A stretch of DNA of 64,000 nucleotides from Saturnia japonica (lineage: Eukaryota; Arthropoda; Insecta; Lepidoptera; Saturniidae). This document shows, piece after piece, positions 60,455 through 64,000 of this stretch (within the stretch, counting starts at the first letter, position 1; the number at the start of each line of letters is the position of its first letter). Location of the stretch: NCBI GenBank assembly GCA_033032175.1, contig CM065309.1, positions 10,974,001-11,038,000 of the forward strand, given 5' to 3'. The notes below the pieces were generated by a model. The model was not told the origin of the DNA, ran no database searches, and was given only the letters and a program-made list of their open reading frames with translations. A program made the position numbers and the translations under genes.

Positions 60455-60631
60455 CATAAGGGGAAGGGCAAGTCCCCCAAATCCAGAAGAAAGGCTCTAT
60501 TAGCTCAATCCACTTTAACTTCATCTGATCGTAGTAGCGTTGAAACACTAAATGATATAGCAAACGAGCACCCATATTGCACTTCCGTACGCAAACAAGT
60601 AAAAAATGATTTTGATCAAATACACGTTTAA
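60455..60631 (+). other. sif: in-frame 58-codon extension of sif after TAG
   Basis: Directly behind the TAG, the same frame reads HKGKGKSPKSRRKALLAQST, continues through LTSSDRSSVETLNDIANEHP and YCTSVRKQVKNDFDQIHV, and ends at TAA (60629-60631). The other two + frames have early stops. The stretch is clearly GC-richer than the DNA behind it, which turns strongly AT-rich. It could be translated by stop-codon readthrough (TAG followed by C is a leaky context), or the TAG may be a recent nonsense change or base error in a Lys/Gln codon. Confidence 0.6.
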
Positions 60632-61090
60632 ACTATAAAAAGCAAACATAATTCTGTATAATTCCTTTTCATTTGTATGTATACAAAAAAGTAGAAGGTT
60701 ATCGATATTTAACTAATTCTGCTTATACCGATATTATTCTAAATGTATTATTAATTTATAAAAGTTACCTAATTAGTTACTATATTTTAAAGCTTTGGGT
60801 ACATCATTTATTGATTAATTTTATTTGTGAATATTACTTGTGAAATAATACAATATAACTATATCTACATTATTATATTATGTTGTTCGTATGTACTATG
60901 TATGTTGGCTAATAATTGAAAGCCGTTCAAATGTTGAATCATAATTGATGAGATATCAATAAAACCTTGATCAGATATTATGGAAAGTATTTAAAAACGT
61001 GTATATTATTAAAATTAATAATGCCTAATGGAATTGTAAATTTCATGCATGAATAAAGAAGAATAATAAAATAAATTGCCAATTATTATG
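60632..61090 (+). terminator. sif: sif 3' UTR with polyadenylation signals
   Basis: Very AT-rich DNA following the last open frame. AATAAA hexamers occur at 60958-60963, 61052-61057 and 61065-61070. These are the first good signals downstream of the gene. The cleavage site cannot be fixed from sequence. Confidence 0.5.
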
Positions 61091-61797
61091 ATCGATCAAA
61101 CGTGTATTATACATACCAAAATAATATTTTGAATTACTAATGTTATGTTATATTGGATACGTATATACAAGTCACTACGTCATGATTATTTCTTTCTCAG
61201 TTTATTAGGAGGAATAGGAGATTTAAATATTAGAAACATTTACAAACTTATTACGAATTTGATTTTAGCACCGCATTAATATTAACTTTTTTGTATCAAT
61301 ATATAGGCTAGCGTGCTATGTATGTATCACTTGATTTTAAATAATAATATTGTAAAAAGTAGTAACACGCTAAGCCTAGGAAGGGACTGGCATTCATGTG
61401 TATGACTGCCATTTTCTACCCTGACAAGGAAGCAAGGCGGATAGCTCATCTGAGAGTATATTTGCTATCATATTGATTCATATAGAAATACTGTTAGCTC
61501 GTTTTATATTATTTTTAATTATTTTGTAAGTGAACTTAAAAAAACAATAAATGAAAATATCTTCCGTCAAGTAAATAATACATTGATTTGAAAGACTATT
61601 CCATTAGTTTATATATTATTTATTCTAATTTCCTCGTGTGGATTAAATCACATACTAAAGGTGATAAACACTTATTAGATGTATTTTAAGAAGCATAATA
61701 ATCTGCGGTTTAACATTCCATGAGAAATTAACAGTTTTATATCAGTAAAATAAAAATATGAAAAACATTTCGGGATTCCGAAATCAACTGGTCCTGC

Positions 61798-61850
61798 TAT
61801 AAAAGAACGATTTGCAACACATCAACATCCAGAAAATTCCATCTTAATAA
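61798..61850 (+). promoter_or_regulatory. possible TATA-type core promoter
   Basis: TATAAAAG at 61798-61805, followed about 25-30 bases later by acacatcaacatcc, a plausible start region. No recognisable gene follows inside the window, so this is tentative. Confidence 0.2.
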
Positions 61851-62393
61851 ATAATAGCAATCAAAAAGTATGATCTCTCCGCAGTTTTCGCTATATAATC
61901 GCTCTGTACCTAACAGCACTCTTGCGAATGAGGGGTTTTACACAATGACTATAAATAAAGTAAAAAAAATTGTACTTTGTTTTACAATAAATTGTTTATA
62001 TACTAAATACAAAATGAGCTAAAATATTATTCTTATTGGTTCTCGATATAATAATAACTTTGCACACTGGTAATTGCAACGTTTCTCAGCTACCATACAA
62101 GCCAGATTTTTGATAGGGTAAAAATGGAAAGGAATATAAAGTATGACCCTTGCTAAAATCACTGAACGTTGGTGGCTGTTATACTATATTACGTAGCATA
62201 TTAAATATAACCAAATTCTACTTCTAAGTGTTACATTATAATGGCTGTGGTATTTATTATTGTACCTAATAATTATATTTACAATCGCATTCTTCTTAGT
62301 ATCTCCTAGTTAAATTTAAGTTTGTTGTAAACCTGATAGATTTATATATCACTGGATATTTGTACAAACATTTAATTTTATATGCAATCTAGT

Positions 62394-62646
62394 CAGGTTG
62401 TAAACTGTCGATAATTTGTGATAGGTTACTAATAATTTTGTATTTTTGATGGTATGTCTATTAAATAAGCAAAATCATGGTACCTGCAACTGAAAACTGT
62501 GAATTTCCGACGGTTAATTTATTTCTGCTATATTCACAGTTTCAACCTAACCTAACCAATCTAGTTTGTTTATAAACTTAAGAAAGTATAACATTAGATT
62601 GCAAATTTTACCAACCGTTTACAATCTAGCGACAATTTACAATCTG
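62394..62646. mobile_element. MITE-like element with 17-base imperfect inverted ends
   Basis: caggttgtaaactgtcg at 62394-62410 and cgacaatttacaatctg at 62630-62646 are inverted repeats with two mismatches. The interior is AT-rich, with no coding capacity. Confidence 0.5.
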
Positions 62647-64000
62647 AGTAAGAATAACTTACTAACGGTTCGTACGATTATACGGTGATATACTTGTCCT
62701 TATCGTTACGTAGATAGCCATGGATTTGTACCATTAAGTCTTCCATTTCGTAGTATCTATTATTATGTAAAACACTGTGTTAATATCGCGTTGCCTTTGT
62801 TTAGTACCTGCTCAAATAATAAATTATTAAGTTTAAGCCGACTATAACCAGTTGTGTAAATAGCCGAAACCTAAGACTCTTCACACATGACACTTCGTAA
62901 CTCTTTGATACTGTCGTTGGTGACTTTCATCAAAGATTCTAGTCAGCGATTATTCCACACAAGGCGCTACTTAAATCTCCATAGGTTCTTCGCTAGTCGC
63001 TACTAGGACAATAGCGTACCTACTTAAAGTGAAACAACATGTCTGAGTCTGGAGTTCTGACTCCAGAAAGGGAAATAAATGGTGGTATAAAACTTCACTA
63101 ATAACAAACAACCTTACCTCAGTCTGGTACTTGTGCCAGAGTACGAAAATAAGGTAGAGAAATCAGTAGTAGAAGATATTAGGTTCATCATCATATAGAG
63201 AGAAATATAAACTGCAGGCTGTTTGTTATGCAGCCAAGGAAAACAAACTGATGTTAAATTCTTGGCCTTTTATAATATAAGTAAATATAAACAAACGGGG
63301 ATGTTTCCCTACCTCTTGAACGGATTTAATGTTTATTAATTGGTCCGACATAATTAAAATTACCGCGACTCGCGTAGCGGTGACCTCGGCATATACACTA
63401 GCACTGCATTAGTCGCCATGATATTGGAGTCGTCGAGTATCGGATACTTGTGTAGTGTCATGTGCAAACGGCCTAAGCCATACTGTCATACTATTTTACG
63501 TACATTAAAATAATTATGTATAATCATAATAGGGATGAACGATATTTTAAAAACATACATTTTGGAAAATATTGATGTTTTGGTGTTACTTAAGTTGTTT
63601 TTTGCGTTTCTCCTCTATCTTTGACGACCTTTTCTTATTTTCTGGGTGCCACTTCCAGTGATGACAACCTTTTTTAATTAAAACTTGTGTTTCATATATA
63701 TTTCGTTACGGATCGTCGAACTCCATTTACTACGTATAGATATGGAAACATTTATGTTCGATGTTTTCAACCTCGACATGGATGTTTCGATAACACTGAT
63801 GAATATCGTTTATCTCTAATTCAAAGTTATAATAATATAATAGTAATAAGGCATACTCACATGCATATTAAAAACTTATTAGAATTCTATCACCCTAACA
63901 CAATAATCACTATGATCTTATATTACAAATTATTATAGAGTTAGTAGGTACTTGTATTTCAATATCGTTATTTATGATAATCCGTACATTAGTATTAAAT

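Larger units (their letters stand above)
61091..64000. other. 3' flank of sif without a recognised gene
   Basis: AT-rich. It holds a repeat fragment (61355-61440, landmarks as in the 12066 family), a possible TATA promoter (61798), a MITE-like element (62394-62646) and two short hairpins (63048-63067, 63122-63141). The 83-codon frame at 63687-63938 shows no domain. Confidence 0.5.

Noticed and set aside
63687..63938. Plus-strand 83-codon frame near the window end
   Set aside because: No domain, AT-rich, no poly(A) signal or splice pattern that supports it.

Overview
The window looks like AT-rich nuclear DNA from a moth or butterfly. The evidence is one large intron-rich gene whose exons match the insect Rac guanine-nucleotide exchange factor Still life (sif, the Tiam1 orthologue), long AT-rich introns, and many repeats of the kinds seen in lepidopteran genomes: tRNA-headed SINEs, Helitron ends finishing in CTAGT, Tc1 elements, R1-clade and other LINE remnants, and miniature inverted-repeat elements. 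The species cannot be named from the sequence.

Layout. 1-8.8 kb is non-coding: a LINE remnant (541-1010), SINE/LINE fragments, a GC-rich CRE-like island (1795-1990) and a foldback element (5873-6469). 8.78-9.15 kb is a GC-rich promoter-like block followed by a short candidate first coding exon with a hydrophobic leader. From 13,505 to 60,454, 23 coding exons on the + strand encode sif. All 22 junctions carry GT/AG and keep frame, giving a predicted 1,680-residue protein. Its domains in order are: basic and His-rich N-terminal region, PH, coiled coil, Ras-binding-like region, PDZ, DH, PH, and a Pro/Ser/Arg-rich tail. The regulatory N-terminal half is spread over about 38 kb of long introns, while the DH-PH catalytic half is packed into about 5 kb (52.1-57.8 kb with one long intron).

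The introns hold one likely small intronless gene with a linker-histone-like (H15) fold (24,451-24,798), two Tc1 elements (31.0-33.2 kb, internally interrupted; 34.8-36.4 kb, itself nested in an older inverted-repeat element), an R1-clade LINE remnant (15.9-17.0 kb), a decayed transposon of unknown family (49.3-51.2 kb) and several SINE/LINE fragments. Downstream of sif (60.6-64 kb) are polyadenylation signals, a possible TATA promoter and a small inverted-repeat element, but no convincing gene.

The most notable observation is that the sif reading frame ends at a TAG followed by C, and the same frame then stays open for 58 more codons with coding-like composition before a TAA. This could be stop-codon readthrough, a recent nonsense mutation or a sequence error. 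Other points are an alternative hydrophobic N-terminus that splices in frame, possible retention of an intron that would add a hydrophobic C-terminal tail, and several nested mobile elements.
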